DNA of 25,487 bases from Chloromonas sp. AAM2 (lineage: Eukaryota; Chlorophyta; Chlorophyceae; Chlamydomonadales; Chlamydomonadaceae). The DNA lies in the NCBI GenBank assembly GCA_004335635.1, contig QAXH01002276.1:1-25487 (forward strand). The letters run 5' to 3'. Position numbers and translations under genes: made by a program. Shown one piece after another: positions 1 to 11,116 of the stretch; the first letter of the stretch is position 1; the number at the start of each line of letters is the position of its first letter. The notes beneath the pieces are model-generated. The model saw only the letters and a list, made by a program, of their open reading frames with translations, searched no databases and was not told the DNA's origin.

Positions 1-60
1 AACAATTACAGGGTTAGCATCACAGGTCCTAAGGCCAGGGCACACGGAGAATACCAATAA

Positions 61-194
61 GGTTCACCGATGTTCACCCCCCGTGTGCGGTTCACACACA
101 CACCTACACAGGTTTGCTGACACACAAGGGTTCCTGGCGGTAATACAGACATATTCACACAAATTGTCCCAGAACTGGCAAACTTCTTTTTTTT
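61..194 (+). repeat. Dispersed repeat, copy R1
   Basis: This copy contains, in order, a CA-rich stretch (91-110), the block GGTTCCTGGCGGTAATACAG (128-147), a TTCACACAAA segment, the core TTGTCCCAGAACTGGCAA and a run of T. The same order of blocks occurs at 25000-25104 on this strand and at 25267-25410 on the opposite strand. The shared T-run next to the core marks one end of the unit; the other end fades out near 61. It has no coding capacity. It is probably a non-autonomous mobile element or a fragment of one. No target-site duplication could be fixed by eye. Confidence 0.75.
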
Positions 195-984
195 GCTGCA
201 ATCAGCACTGCCCGGCATGACAATCTTTGAAGCTGCCTTACTGCTCTCACTTTGCACTCAAGATGTAACGGCACACCCCCTGAGTTTGATTCCTTGTTCG
301 TTAAGGTCGGGTGGAGCGGCGTTTACTTCGGTTATGGCATTGCCCATGCCATGTTTGCTCCCGATGCAATGATACACGCTAGCCGAGGCAACGCACCTGC
401 TGCTTACTTGGATGGAACTTCCACACTGCCCAAGGCTGACGGGAACCAGTAAGGAGGCTTATTCAGGCCCGATCTAAGGCTGTCCTTGCTGTGTTTTGAG
501 CTGCTTGCTAGTGGACAAACTCGCAAGGTTATGCTATGCAAGGTAGAAGAAGGTCGCATGTTATCAACTTCGCAGCCGCTGTGCCTTTGTAGGCATCCTT
601 GGACACCCGCACCCCTGGTTAGGACGGACATGCATGGCCTAAGGCCCTCCATCTCCTCAACTGTTCACCAGCAGTACAGTCAAGTCAGCCCTGGCTGTTT
701 CTACCTTGGCTCCGCCATCAATCATGTTGTGCTTCATACCTGACAAAAACGAGCCAACTAGCGCTTCCCGGGGTTCTCAACCACGACCAAGTGCATCACC
801 AGATTCTGACTGCATCGCCATAGTCAGATGCGCTTTGTGCTTACAGTGTGATCGCACAGTTAAGTACTCAGTTTGTGGTTAGTGAGGTCACGTGTGCAAG
901 CGTATTTTGCTGTATCCCTACCCAGGCCTCAACCAACCCCGATACCTCAGCACGAGGCTTACCTCAGCACCTGTCTGGTGCGTC

Positions 985-989
985 TTACA
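985..989 (-). terminator. Candidate polyadenylation signal TGTAA for the SOUL gene
   Basis: TGTAA reads on the minus strand about 385 bases past the SOUL stop codon. TGTAA is the usual polyadenylation signal of chlorophyte green algae. A five-base word occurs often by chance, so this is only a candidate. Confidence 0.25.
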
Positions 990-1120
990 AACACGTCCTC
1001 ACACACCATGTCAGACTGTGCCAAGGTTTTGCAAACGCTGCTTTAGGGTTTGACGCCTCGTGTTTCAGGAGTTGTTGTAAGAGGGGCTGTGGAATCACAA
1101 TCCATCCAACTAGGAGATGT

Positions 1121-1158
1121 CACATGGCTGACGAAAAGCCACATGGCTGACAAAAGCC
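1121..1158. repeat. 19-base tandem duplication
   Basis: Two adjacent copies of CACATGGCTGACRAAAGC-like sequence lie at 1121-1139 and 1140-1158. They differ at a single position in the GACGAAAA/GACAAAAG segment. This is a simple recent slippage or duplication product in non-coding DNA. Confidence 0.8.
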
Positions 1159-1373
1159 TGAGCATGGGAAACTGACTTTAAGAACTTCCAAGATTTAGGA
1201 GTTCAGGCAACTCGAGGAAGGCAGCGGTGGCATTTTTGATTCAGGCAACAGAGGCGAGCTTGCTCGCTGTGTGCTCGGCCAGCTGCTTCTGGGCTGGTGC
1301 AGCAGCAGCAAGCTGCAACTGATGCTGCTGAGAGTGCCATGCCTGTGCATCTGGCAAACATGGACCCAAAGCA

Positions 1374-4300
1374 TTACGGCAGGACCCGTATGTACATCTC
1401 ATTGACTCGCCCGGCTAACTGGTAGACCGCCCCGTACTGCCCCACTCGAAACTCCCCGGCCGCTGCTTCCTCACTCAGCTTGACACCATCTGCAAGGCAC
1501 AGTACGGCAAACAGCATGGTACGTCCGGAACGTTGCCGTCAGATATGCATTTGCATTTTTCCGTGGAGTCAGCCAGGCCAAACTCTTCTGCTTGAACTGA
1601 GCTGCACAGTCAGATTGGTTCATTGATGACAGCATTTCATTCAGATTGCATCCCGCCATAAAGCGCAACATGCCGTGGCGGTATGCAGAAAGTGGCAGGT
1701 ACGTACAGCAAGCATGTGTGGCCACGTTACCGCTCACAAGACACAGAGCAGAGAGATTCGGTATGCTGTCAAGCCTCACCTCGTTTGAGCGCTGCCAGGA
1801 GCTGTTTCCGCGCAGCCTCCGCTGTGCTCGGGGTGATGTACCCTGCATGACGGGCAAAAGATGCGGGGAAAGGGCGGCACACTGGACTACCACACACCAA
1901 GGGCGAGAAGAAGGGCGAGGGGATCAGGGGTCATTTGCCCAAACGACGATGGGGAATGAGCGCCACTGCCTTGCCTGCTTTGTTCCCTGCGTTCGTTGTG
2001 CTTTCTTGCTCAGGGTAGGCCAGGGCGATGCCCATCCCGTTCCGTGTCCTCTGACGGCTTCCCTGGTGTAAATACATATATGTAAATACATATATATATA
2101 TATATATATATACATAGTGCCGCAGTGAACTGATGCACTAGGGGTGAGGCACGCACGTCCTTGTGCAGAGTCACTTCATAATAAGGTAGGGCGACGGAGT
2201 AGGCCAGGCGTTGTATCAGATATGGAGGCAAAAGCTGGAATGACAGAGCGCGAGGGCGAGAGAGGAGGAGAACTGGGTCGAATGATGGTGACGTGCTTTC
2301 TGATCTGCACCCCCTCCTTGTAATCTCTGTTGGTCAAACGCTCTGCAAGCTTTGCTTATTGCTTCACAACTTTTGTTTTGTTTCCCCTGTCCCCACCTTC
2401 AAACTGTGAGACGGCCACGAGCTCCCCTCCCGCAATGGTCACTCGCACCTGCAGTGTATGAGTGATACGAGTGACATCATTTTGTAATTACATCCACGAA
2501 CAATGAAATACGTGCAAGATTATTTGGCCATCTAGTAATTGATGTGTCTTTTCTCCGCATAATCGCATGGCTATGTAATGGCATGGCTTCTTGCTCTCCC
2601 TCACTGGCTTTCCGTGGCGTAATCCATACGTAAATGACTTGCCCTGGCAGCTGCAGGCCAGGATTGCTATGATCGAACCAGTCGGTATTATCCCATTGTT
2701 GTACCACCAGTCTGATTGAACCAGTTTCTGCCTCACTCACAGCTGAATCGTTGGGTGCGGGCAGGGCTGCCACTGAAACGGTCTCCCCTTGCCCTGGAGC
2801 AGCACCCTTGCGGCTGCCCAGGAACATCTGCATCACTTTGGAACCCTGCGCAGCGGGACGGACAGTGAGAAGGAAATGTCACAATCACCCCAGCCAGGGA
2901 ACTGTGAGAGCAGGAGCTGTCGTGAAGAGGAGACACTTCCCTGCCATTGCAGGCTTGAAGGCTCGCCGGCGAGGTGCACAGTGAGCACAGGGCAGGCCCT
3001 GTGCCCATATCCTCACCCATGACTTCACCCATGCACCCATGCACGTCAAGCGTTAGCCCATATGTCGCCAGGTCGTTACCACCGCTTATCAGGGCAGCTC
3101 TGTCAGCCACCCATTGCACCCAACCCTGTCACTCGCCTTCCCAGCGTTTGAGTATTTCATAGTCACCGGCTGTGTGTAGGCGAACCGCACACCCTGCAGC
3201 CACATGCAACATGCAGCATGCAGCAGGATGTCCATCAGGGGAATGCAACAGCCAACATGAGCAGGACTGAAGCCGTGATGGTCTCCATCGTGGAAAGCTG
3301 ATCGACACCAGGATGAGCAGGACAGGGGAACCTTGAGGTGGAGTGAACTGAAATGGAGTCCCTAGATTCGACAGAAGTCTCTCATGCCGCATGGGCGTGA
3401 ACTCAACGGCATGCGCACAAACAGTAGGTTCTTGGCTCCACTCCCCGCCTGACAGGAGGCACGCCATGGGAAGCGCATGATCATGCGCGTCACTCTTTAC
3501 AGTTATCCACCTCCCAAAAACGGTATGGCATGGGGACACGTCATCATTCCTGGGTCACGTGCACGCGCCCGCGCACCTCGGCATTGTCTCCATCTATGAA
3601 GCTGCCCAGCGCTGCATACCCCTCCTGCCTCTGTTCGTACTCCATTTCCACCACTGGATACACGGCGTAAAACCGCAATACGTAGTCCTGAGCTCGAGAT
3701 ACCACCTGAGCACATGCATCAGAGCAAGGGGAAGGGTCCTGCCATTACTTGGGCACAAAACGAAACAGACTTGTCCTGAGCGCTTCTTGAGTAGCGTGGC
3801 ATGTGCTATGTTGAAAAACAAGTGTGATAAGGAACAAGTGTGGTGTGCAAGTGAGATTGCAGAAACTGATATGTGGTATGTGCTGTGATCTACACTCAGC
3901 CTTCCCAGCAACCGCCCAGCTTCAGCCCCATGAAACAGGCGATTCAGAAGACACTGACCACTGCATGCACGTGAAGTTTTGGGGCATCATGCGCTTCTTT
4001 TGGGGTGTGCAAAATTGCAACGGTGATGCAGCCCAGGCCCATGACGTGTGGCCAGGCCTTGCGGCTGTGATACCAGTTCACGCCCGCACGTGATGGTCAC
4101 GCACAGCAGCGGGCAGTTACGCAGTGAGCAGAACACTGCAGCTAGTGGAAGGGTGACCTCTGGTGTGCCCTGGAAGGGAACTGCAGCTGGTAGACGAGGA
4201 GCCAGGGCTTACTTGGAAAGGTGGAAACTCTGGCTGTTCATCGGTATTTGCCATCAAGAACACCTGCACCGGTCACATGACGCACGGGCCGTATGTAACA

Positions 4301-4818
4301 CACCAGCCTTTGGGACTCAACTGCAGTCGTGACAGGATGGGCCTGGTACCCTCCCTTCATGCTACGCACGACCATAGCCTTTTGTTTCTGCAACGGCTTG
4401 AGAGGCTCTGCTCAGTCACCATGAGCTTGACAGTCTACGGCTTGCACTTGTGTTGTTGTGCCACAACAGTTTGCATATGAAGAAAGAGCCACAGGTTTGT
4501 CACCGGGACTTGGCTGTGGGCACCTGGTGCACTTAAGGTTGCCATCAGCGCCTTACAGCGACCCATGTTCACCTCGGATGGTGCTGATGGTGGTGTTGGT
4601 GCTGCTGGTGCTGCCTTAGCAGCTTCCTGGTCCTGTTTGCCTTGAAATAATCTGCCCAGTCCTGAGAGCAGTCCTCCTCCTCCTTGCTGTGACTGCATGG
4701 CTACTTTGCTTCGTCTGGCATGTTGCCTGGTTGAGGCGGTTCGCACCACACACTGGCGGCACCTAGGTGGTGTGTAAGCATAGCAAATGTCCGATGGGCA
4801 GTTCAAAGATTGGCGCAT
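1374..4818 (-). CDS. SOUL family heme-binding protein, probably plastid-targeted
   Basis: Eight exons on the minus strand: 4818-4573, 4263-4213, 3705-3577, 3193-3137, 2845-2741, 2448-2397, 1842-1780 and 1489-1374. They join in frame to 272 residues. SOUL/HBP proteins bind heme and other tetrapyrroles, and plant members occur in the cytosol and in plastids. Exon 1 encodes a basic, Ser/Arg-rich leader (about 1-45) with a VAMQ cleavage-like site, then a Gly-rich and an Ala/Pro-rich linker. The SOUL fold starts at PEFPPFQ (93-99) and continues through DYVLRFYAVYPVVEM (106-120), GYAALGSFIDGDN, TQPVTMKY (149-156), VAVSQFEG (207-214), a helix with AARKQLLAALKRDG, and C-terminal QYGAVYQL...RVNEMYIRV. 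Exon 4 appears to use a GC donor (AAG|GCGAGT). The start is the first ATG before the transit-like leader. Its 5' end faces fumarylacetoacetase. The exons with SOUL motifs are firm; the exon 1 to exon 2 join is less certain. Confidence 0.85.
2068..2115. repeat. TA microsatellite in SOUL intron 6
   Basis: Two copies of TGTAAATACATATA lead into an uninterrupted TA tract of roughly 24 bases. It lies in the 554-base intron between SOUL exons 6 and 7, so length changes should be tolerated. Confidence 0.9.
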
Positions 4819-5070
4819 TCTGGAAGCAAGGAGCAGGCAAAGTTGGTGTCCAGGCCCGTCTGCCAGGCAAAGTCCCCACTCTTCAGTGCCAAATCAGACC
4901 ACGTGCAGCTAGGTTTTAGTTGAAGTGCGTTGAGATACGAATCATTTTCACGAAGAAGACCAGTCATTCGTCATTCTGCATCGACTTGCAAAGCAACCAG
5001 ACGATCCAAAGCTGATTGAGTTCGCTACCCTAGGCCAATAGTTTGTGCAAGTGATACTCTAGGTTCAATC
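4819..5070. promoter_or_regulatory. Divergent promoter region between SOUL and fumarylacetoacetase genes
   Basis: The two start codons are 252 bases apart and point away from each other, so both 5' UTRs and core promoters must fit here unless they overlap the genes. I see no convincing TATA box at a normal distance from either ATG. The direct evidence is only the head-to-head arrangement; shared regulation is inferred. Confidence 0.55.
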
Positions 5071-8000
5071 ATGCAATCGTTTGTCGAAGGCACGTATGAA
5101 TCTGAGTTTCCTCTTGAGCATCTGCCGTGGGGAGTGTTCGCCACGCAAGCGGAACCCCGCAAGCGTGTTGGTGTGGCCTTGGGCGAGTATGTAGTGGATG
5201 TTGCTGCGCTGCAGCAGATTGGGCTCATCTCGGGACCGCACATGAGCGGCGCAGGTGCCAGCACCTGCATGTCAGAGGTGAGACATGCCAGCTCAGCAGG
5301 CGCGGTTAGGCGCGCTACAGAACTCAATCTCGTACCAACTTCGTAACCAATGTCGGGCTCTGCAGGGCACACTCAACACTTTCATGGGCTTGGGACGGGC
5401 CTGGTGGCAAGAAGCTCGTGTTAGCCTGCAGCGTCTGCTGTGCGCCAGTGAAGGTGTTTTAAGAGACGACCCGGCCCTTCGAGCACATGTCCTGATACCC
5501 AAGGTTAGCCAGCTCCAAATCCCCAACTCAGCAACTCTCAGATTGTCTGCAAGGCTTGCACATGATAGGAAAACGAGGGTGCACGTCCATGCGCATGCCA
5601 GGCAGAGTGCTCTCGCATCCATGCCATCGTATGCGAGCGGTTCACACTCTTTCTACTGATAGTCTTATGCAAGCGCACATAAACCGAGCCTCTGCCCCAA
5701 TGCACTAATTGGCTTCAACTGTAATCGCCCTGTTCAGGAGGATGTGCAAATGCATCTGCCAGCTGACGTAGGAGACTACACTGACTTTTACGCCTCCAGG
5801 CACCATGCATTCCACGTCGGATCACTGTTCAGGGGCCCAGGCCAAGAGCTTCAACCCAACTGGTGAGATGTCCAGCCCGGCGTTGCCTGCTGGTTGGGTT
5901 GTTGTTCTGGGTTGCTAGTTAGGCATTCACCTGCCTGGATGCGTGTGCAAAAGCATGCCATCAACACTGTAAGGCCATCGCTGCTTAATCCTCTTTCCGT
6001 GTAAGCTGCTAAAGGCACAAGCATGTGCCCAACATGCGCCACCGCCATCCTGACCACAAACCCAGCCAAGATTCCGAAGGCTTGACAACGATGCCAGTGG
6101 CGTTTGTAGCCATGTGCCCAAGTGCACCCTGTGGCAACCTCACATACGGCCCCATCAGCACATTGGAGCCTTTCTCCTTCTCTTTGGATGCTTGGTGCCA
6201 ACATGCACACTGCCATTGTGACCACAGACAAGACTGATGTCAGTAATCGTGGGCCACTGGGTAATCTCAAACCTGGCCCAGTTGCTGGTGCCCATGCCAT
6301 TCGTGATAGTGCTGTGTTGCATGGCCGCCATCCATGCAGGGTGCATCTGCCCGTTGGGTACCACGGTCGTGCCTCCTCCATCGTGTTGTCAGGTACATCC
6401 GTGAGACGGCCCTGGTGAGCCACATGACGCACACATGCCCGTGCATACACGCAACCTCACACGCACATGCATACACGCCAATGTAGTACAGTACAGCTAC
6501 AGTAAAGAAGCAGATCCTGTGCGGCAAAAATCAGAAAGACCAAAGATCAAGAACAGTGCAATACAGTACCAGAGTGACGCTGTGCAGCAGAAATGCATGC
6601 ATCAAGCGGTCTCAACATGCTACACTGTTGATTGTGTCTGCTCTCAACCGTGCCTCAGGGGCCAAGTAAAGCCACCAGGCGCCAGTGCACCCAGCTTTGC
6701 TCCCTCTGCTGCACTGGACTTTGAGTTGGAGCTGGTGAGTATCCAACTCTACTCTGATATGTACCACGTCGCAGGCCGCAGCAGGCATACTGCACGAGGT
6801 GTGGCAGCGCAGGCTGGGTTGCATGACCCAAGCACTGACCTTGAAGCGATTGAGTTCGCCTTAGACAAGCTTGGAAAACATGCACGTTATGAGTATGCAA
6901 CAGGCGTGTGATGTGGTGTGGCAACGCGAGCTGAGTATGCAAGAGGACACAAATCAACTGCGAGCTGAGCAATGCAAACGTGTGTGCTTGGTTGCTGCCA
7001 GGGTGCCTTGATCGGTCCGGGCAACACCCTGGGCGATCCCATCCCCATTGACAAGGCCTCTGAGCACGTGTTTGGCTACGTGCTGCTCAATGACTGGAGT
7101 GCGCGGGACATCCAGGCGTGGGAGTATGTGCCGCTGGGGCCGTTCAACGGAAAGAACTGGGTAGGCGCCCGTTGCAGGAGATCAACAGTAGACTGCTGTA
7201 GAGGCAGGGACACTGTGTCTGGGGCAGCCTGCGCGGGTTGTTAGCCTTTCTATATCTGTATCGACGCGACAAAGTCAATCAGTTATACGGCGTTGATGTG
7301 CTTGCTTGACAAGGCAGTCACCGCGACCATGAGCGATGATGAGGTGCGCATTGAATTGCTACAGTGCCCGGCAAGTGCTGTGTCAGTGCTCTGCTAAAGC
7401 CATGTGTGCACGAGCCCTTTGAACCCTTTAAAGGTTGAGACATGGTTGAGCTGGAACAAAAGAATGGTGCTGATGACAGGCAAGCTAAGCACACAAGCAG
7501 CCTTGCGAGTTTGGAACATAACCAAGCTAGAAACCCAACGATCGCATGGCGTTCTGTGCCCTGCTACACACATTGTAAAATGTACCTGCTTGCATTGCAT
7601 GCTCTGCTGTGCACACACAGGCCACTCAGATCTCCCCCTGGGTCGTGACGCACGACGCGCTGGCCCCCTTCGTGACCCAGCCGCCCCTGCAGGACCCGGA
7701 GGTGCTGCCCTACCTACGGCCCACCCCGCCAGTCCCGCACGCAACACACGACATCCAGCTCACGGTCGACATCGTGCCCTCGGGCCTCACCACCCCAACA
7801 CGCATCACGACCACCAACTTGAGACACATGTGAGCAAGGCTATGCGTGTTGCGGGCTTGTGATTGCACGTTCAGGGCACGTTCAGGGCATCAGGGTTTGA
7901 TCATTCTTGGAGCTTGTTCACCCAAGATGAGTGAGGGTGTGAGGGCGCATGCGGGACATCAAGGGTGCTAAGTCGTTCAAGCGTCTTGTGCGAGATGATT

Positions 8001-8744
8001 GTGTAGGTCGAATTGAGTTGACTATGAAAGTTCATCTCTGCAAGGAGGTCGTGTGTTTGAGCGTGTCTGTTTGCCTGTTGCCAATCATGTGATTCACGGC
8101 TCGCTCATGCGCAGGTACTGGACTTTTGAACAGATGGTGGCGCACCACACAGCAGGGGGATGCAATCTGCGGCCGGGTAGGTGGACAAAGCCGATCATAC
8201 GCCTTCAGTCCGAGTTCAGTCTTTCTCCTTGCAACCAGCTGTCTCCTGCTTCGGCTACCGTATTGATTGAGTTTTGTGAATGTTTGAACGCGCACAAAAG
8301 AATTAGAAGCCTTAAATGATAAGAACCTCCTTTGGACTTGTTCACATGAACATCCCTGCCTTTCGCTTGACGCAGTCCCTGCTATCCGTTGGCTGCAAAC
8401 CCGTTGCCCACTGTTTTCTGTGCCAAACTTCTGGCAAATGGCACGCCCATGACCGTGTGCACCTCGAAACCTGTCCCTTTGTGTGTTTGCCTGCAGGCGA
8501 TCTTCTTGGAACTGGCACTTTGAGCGGGCCTGAGCCCCATGAACGCGCCTGTTTGCTAGAGCTGACCAGTGCGGGCAAGCAGGAGATGCCGCTGCATGGC
8601 CAAGGGCAGGCCCCGGTGCAGCGCACATACTTGGAAGACGGGGATACCGTGGTATTGAATGGAGTGTGTGCACGTGAAGGCGTGCCATTTCGAATCGGAT
8701 TTGGCGAATGCAGAGGCACTGTGCTGCCAGCTGTGGGTTCGTGA
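5071..8744 (+). CDS. FAH: Fumarylacetoacetase (fumarylacetoacetate hydrolase)
   Basis: Hydrolyses 4-fumarylacetoacetate to fumarate and acetoacetate, the last step of tyrosine catabolism, normally in the cytosol. Nine exons: 5071-5277, 5366-5503, 5738-5862, 6340-6414, 6659-6734, 7002-7160, 7621-7829, 8115-8176 and 8497-8744, joining to 432 residues (animal enzyme about 419). The N-terminal SH3-like part carries LPWGVF and NTFMGLG. The catalytic part carries [12 protein letters not shown] (Asp131, Tyr133, His138), [10 protein letters not shown], the metal ligands of LDFELEL (Glu204, Glu206), NDWSARDIQ (Asp238, Arg242, Gln245), the lysine of GPFNGKNW (Lys258), and CNLRPGDLL followed by SGPEP. 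These match the mammalian metal-binding and catalytic residues with a constant offset of five. No leader precedes the conserved N-terminus, which fits a cytosolic enzyme and supports this ATG. The pterin dehydratase gene follows on the same strand. All acceptors are AG and all donors GT. Confidence 0.96.
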
Positions 8745-9463
8745 ATGAATGCATTTGCAAGAACTGCCAATCATTCATCATCAGTTCATTTTGAAAAACT
8801 GCGATTTACTCTCGCGTGTGGCAGCCAATGTGGTGGCCCAGCATGCATCGGCATACAGAGCAGACGAATATGTTGAGACTTGACATTTGAGAGACAATGA
8901 ACATTGAGAGACGCATAATTTCAGGCCCCTTTTTGGGTCAAACAAGGTCTGTGGTCAGGATCGTACGTCGAGGGGTTGGCCACCACCATGACTATCCAGG
9001 TGTGTCGCAATCCCCTTCACTTGTAGGTTGGACGGGTTGGAATGCCTCCCTCATTTGAATCCCTCCCTCTTGTGAAATGTAATCTCAATCGACATGCACG
9101 TACTCATGCTGGTATTTGTGTGCGCTCATTTCTGTCATGTAAGGAAACAGTTCAGCTGAGCTTCCAGGATCAGCTGCGCCACTCAAACTGCCCTTCAGCA
9201 GTAGTCTCCGTGGGGCTCGGATTGATGTATCCTTCGTTCTGGGCTTCATTCACTGTGCTTCAGCAGCACACTTCCTTGAATCGTAATGTAATGAATCGTA
9301 ATTGTAATGAATGGACAGCTGTTGATAGAAAGAGCTTTGATCCTTTTGTCCGGCGGTTGGCCTACCTGTCACTGGCTGACGTAGACTGACGTAGTGAATC
9401 CGTCTTGGTTGACAACACGTTCACAACCACAACACCCAAACGCCTGCTCACAGAAACCCGACC
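8745..9463. other. Intergenic region between FAH and pterin dehydratase
   Basis: This should contain the FAH 3' UTR and the promoter of the next gene. TGTAA words occur at 9078-9082 and 9138-9142. A short repeat of GTAATG with AATCG runs through about 9283-9310. No exon with protein similarity was seen on either strand. Confidence 0.6.
9078..9082 (+). terminator. Candidate polyadenylation signal TGTAA for FAH
   Basis: First TGTAA after the FAH stop codon, about 330 bases downstream; a second follows at 9138. It is consistent with the chlorophyte signal but not proven. Confidence 0.3.
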
Positions 9464-11116
9464 ATGAGAGCAATGTCATGCGTGCAGCGCTTGAGCCATT
9501 CTGCCACTCGACTTCGCCCGCTCACACCGTGTCCACTCCCGCTTACGTGCATCAACCCTCGTACCGTCGTGTGCCGCTCGATGTTTTCTGGCCCCGGCAG
9601 CGATAAACTCATACAGCGATCGTGCGGGGGCGCATGCAGCAAGTGAGTCTGATCTAGGGTTGTTTGTTTCTGGCCTCTCCTGATTCACACAGCGCGCAAG
9701 GAAAACAACATGAACCCGGCATGCTTCATCCTGGTGCTGCTGAGTACGATGGCCAAACTAGGCCAGTGGCTGGTGGAAATGCTTGTAATAGCCCGCTTGC
9801 TTCTTTTTGCTCTTCATGCTGCACACCACTCAGGCATGCACACACTGCATGATACAGGGAAACCCCACTTGTGCCCGACGAAGAGCTACCTGAGCTGTTG
9901 GCAGCAGTGCCTGCATGGATTCACGACAAAGAGCGCAGAATGTTGATTCGCAAATTCACAGCAAAGAACTTCATGGCAGGTAGGTCTACATTCCTGTCTG
10001 GACAGAAAGCAACTGCACTCGGCATACACGGACGACATAGCCAGCTAAGCAGGTCAACCTGGCTAGTGCCTGACATGCTGGCTACGTGTACTGAGACTGG
10101 TCTCAGTCAAACGCCAGCAGCTCTGCAACCTGCTGTGAATGCTTGCAGGGGTACGCTATTTTAGTAAGGTGGCTGAGATGGCTGAATCCGAGGGACACCA
10201 TCCTGACTTGCACCTCACAAACTACAGGTGTGAGGTGTGATAACACAGGCATGTTGTGCATATGCCATCATGACAATCTGGCACCGTAGAGTCGCGTAGT
10301 TATGCCTTGCACGTGAGCGTCAACCTTTACAACAGGGTGCCCATCACCTTCCCGACTCCCAAGCCCTGCTTTCTTAAATTTACACGTGCCGTGCAGACAG
10401 AGCACACTTGTCTCAAACTAGCCGTGTGACCTATGCAATAACATGGCTGTGTGATCTACTCAATTGCAGGGATGTGGAAGTGCATGTCACCACACATGCA
10501 GCCGGCGGGCTCACAATCTTCGACTTCATTCTGGCTGCAAAGATTGATACAATCGAGGTGGGTGGGCGATGCGTTTTGCAGGGGTTTTGAGGCAGGCTGT
10601 GTGTGTGCATGAATGTATCTGAACATGGAAAGGCAGGCTGCACAGCATCAGGTGTTCATGGCCGGCGCCTGCCATATCTGCCATAAAGCATGCACTCTGC
10701 AGTCCGCAACGACTCTGTGTCATTTCTGTAGCAGTACAGAATACTTGTCAATCAAAGGGCTGTGAAAGAAGAGGTAAGCCATACCGCAGTTCGTTGATCT
10801 GTTGTGTCCTTTAACTCTACTGGTTAGTTGATGGCGGATGCCACAATGATGCCAAAGTGTTGTTGTTCTGTTCGGGTGCATGATTGACACGATTGAGGTG
10901 GGTGGGCAGCGCATATTGCAAGCGGCAAGTGGCTCGCGGGTAAGAGCAACTTTGCCGTCGGTTGCACCCATGACCGGATTGTTTCGCCTTGCAACGATGC
11001 CTAGTGTAAAGCGATCACCAGAAGCAGAGGTTTTCCATCTATTGTTATGATGCATGCAGGTGGAGTACAGTCCAAAATGGTTGCAGCAGGCCCTGGCGGC
11101 TGTGCCAACGTCTTGA
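9464..11116 (+). CDS. Pterin-4a-carbinolamine dehydratase (PCD/DCoH family)
   Basis: Dehydrates 4a-hydroxytetrahydropterin to the quinonoid dihydropterin, recycling the cofactor of aromatic amino acid hydroxylases. Related plant proteins also act in plastids or mitochondria. Five exons: 9464-9642, 9858-9979, 10149-10227, 10470-10557 and 11060-11116, giving 174 residues. Exon 1 encodes a 60-residue Arg/Ser/Pro-rich leader without acidic residues at its start, typical of an organelle transit peptide. Its AA|GTGAGT donor has exactly the phase needed for the next exon. The enzyme core follows: PDEELPELLAAVPAW, then the signature E113-x3-HHPD (His117, His118), the later active-site His136 in THAAGGLT and Asp145 in FDFILAAK. 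The C-terminus is a short YSPKWLQQ tail. The gene lies directly after FAH on the same strand. Intron 4 contains a second copy of the exon 4 end (see repeat entry). The enzyme core is certain; the leader exon is well supported by phase only. Confidence 0.92.
10542..10580 (+). repeat. Exon-intron junction repeat, copy A (real exon 4 end and donor)
   Basis: The 39 bases cover the last 16 coding bases of PCD exon 4 (encoding IDTIE), the donor GTGGGTGGGC and 13 more intron bases ending TTTTGCA. The same segment recurs at 10882-10920, 340 bases downstream. Confidence 0.85.
10882..10920 (+). repeat. Exon-intron junction repeat, copy B (inside PCD intron 4)
   Basis: This copy encodes the same five residues IDTIE. 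It differs from copy A by GAT/GAC, ACA/ACG and ATC/ATT, all synonymous. The next ten bases, GTGGGTGGGC, are identical, and the last 13 match at 8. The frame is closed by a TGA roughly 40 bases upstream and I see no strong acceptor directly in front. It may therefore be a dead duplicate, a decoy donor or the remains of an alternative exon. Confidence 0.8.

Larger units (their letters stand above)
195..1373. other. Intergenic region, 3' flank of the SOUL gene
   Basis: No exon chain could be supported here on either strand. The reading frames present (for example 252-452 plus and 404-652 minus) are short, overlap each other and resemble no family I know. The stretch holds the downstream flank of the minus-strand SOUL gene and a two-copy 19-base tandem repeat at 1121-1158. 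A first or last exon of a gene lying beyond the left edge cannot be excluded. Confidence 0.5.

Noticed and set aside
1240..1340. A Gln/Ala-rich minus-strand stretch just past the SOUL stop codon that reads like coding sequence.
   Set aside because: It is in a different frame from the SOUL C-terminus, which already ends at the expected motif, and CAG-like repeats explain the composition.
2276..2334. A possible extra SOUL exon after VAVSQFE (reading RLTNRDYKEGVQ).
   Set aside because: It would replace the conserved continuation; the exon at 1842-1780 gives the family-like YITPSTAEAARKQLLAALKR with matching phase.
5851..6450. A 199-codon minus-strand frame across FAH exon 4 and intron 3.
   Set aside because: It covers a conserved plus-strand exon (GYHGRAS region) and has no recognisable domain.
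8032..8781. A 249-codon minus-strand frame opposite the end of fumarylacetoacetase.
   Set aside because: It overlaps two firm exons of the plus-strand gene and has no family resemblance; it is a shadow of GC-rich codons.
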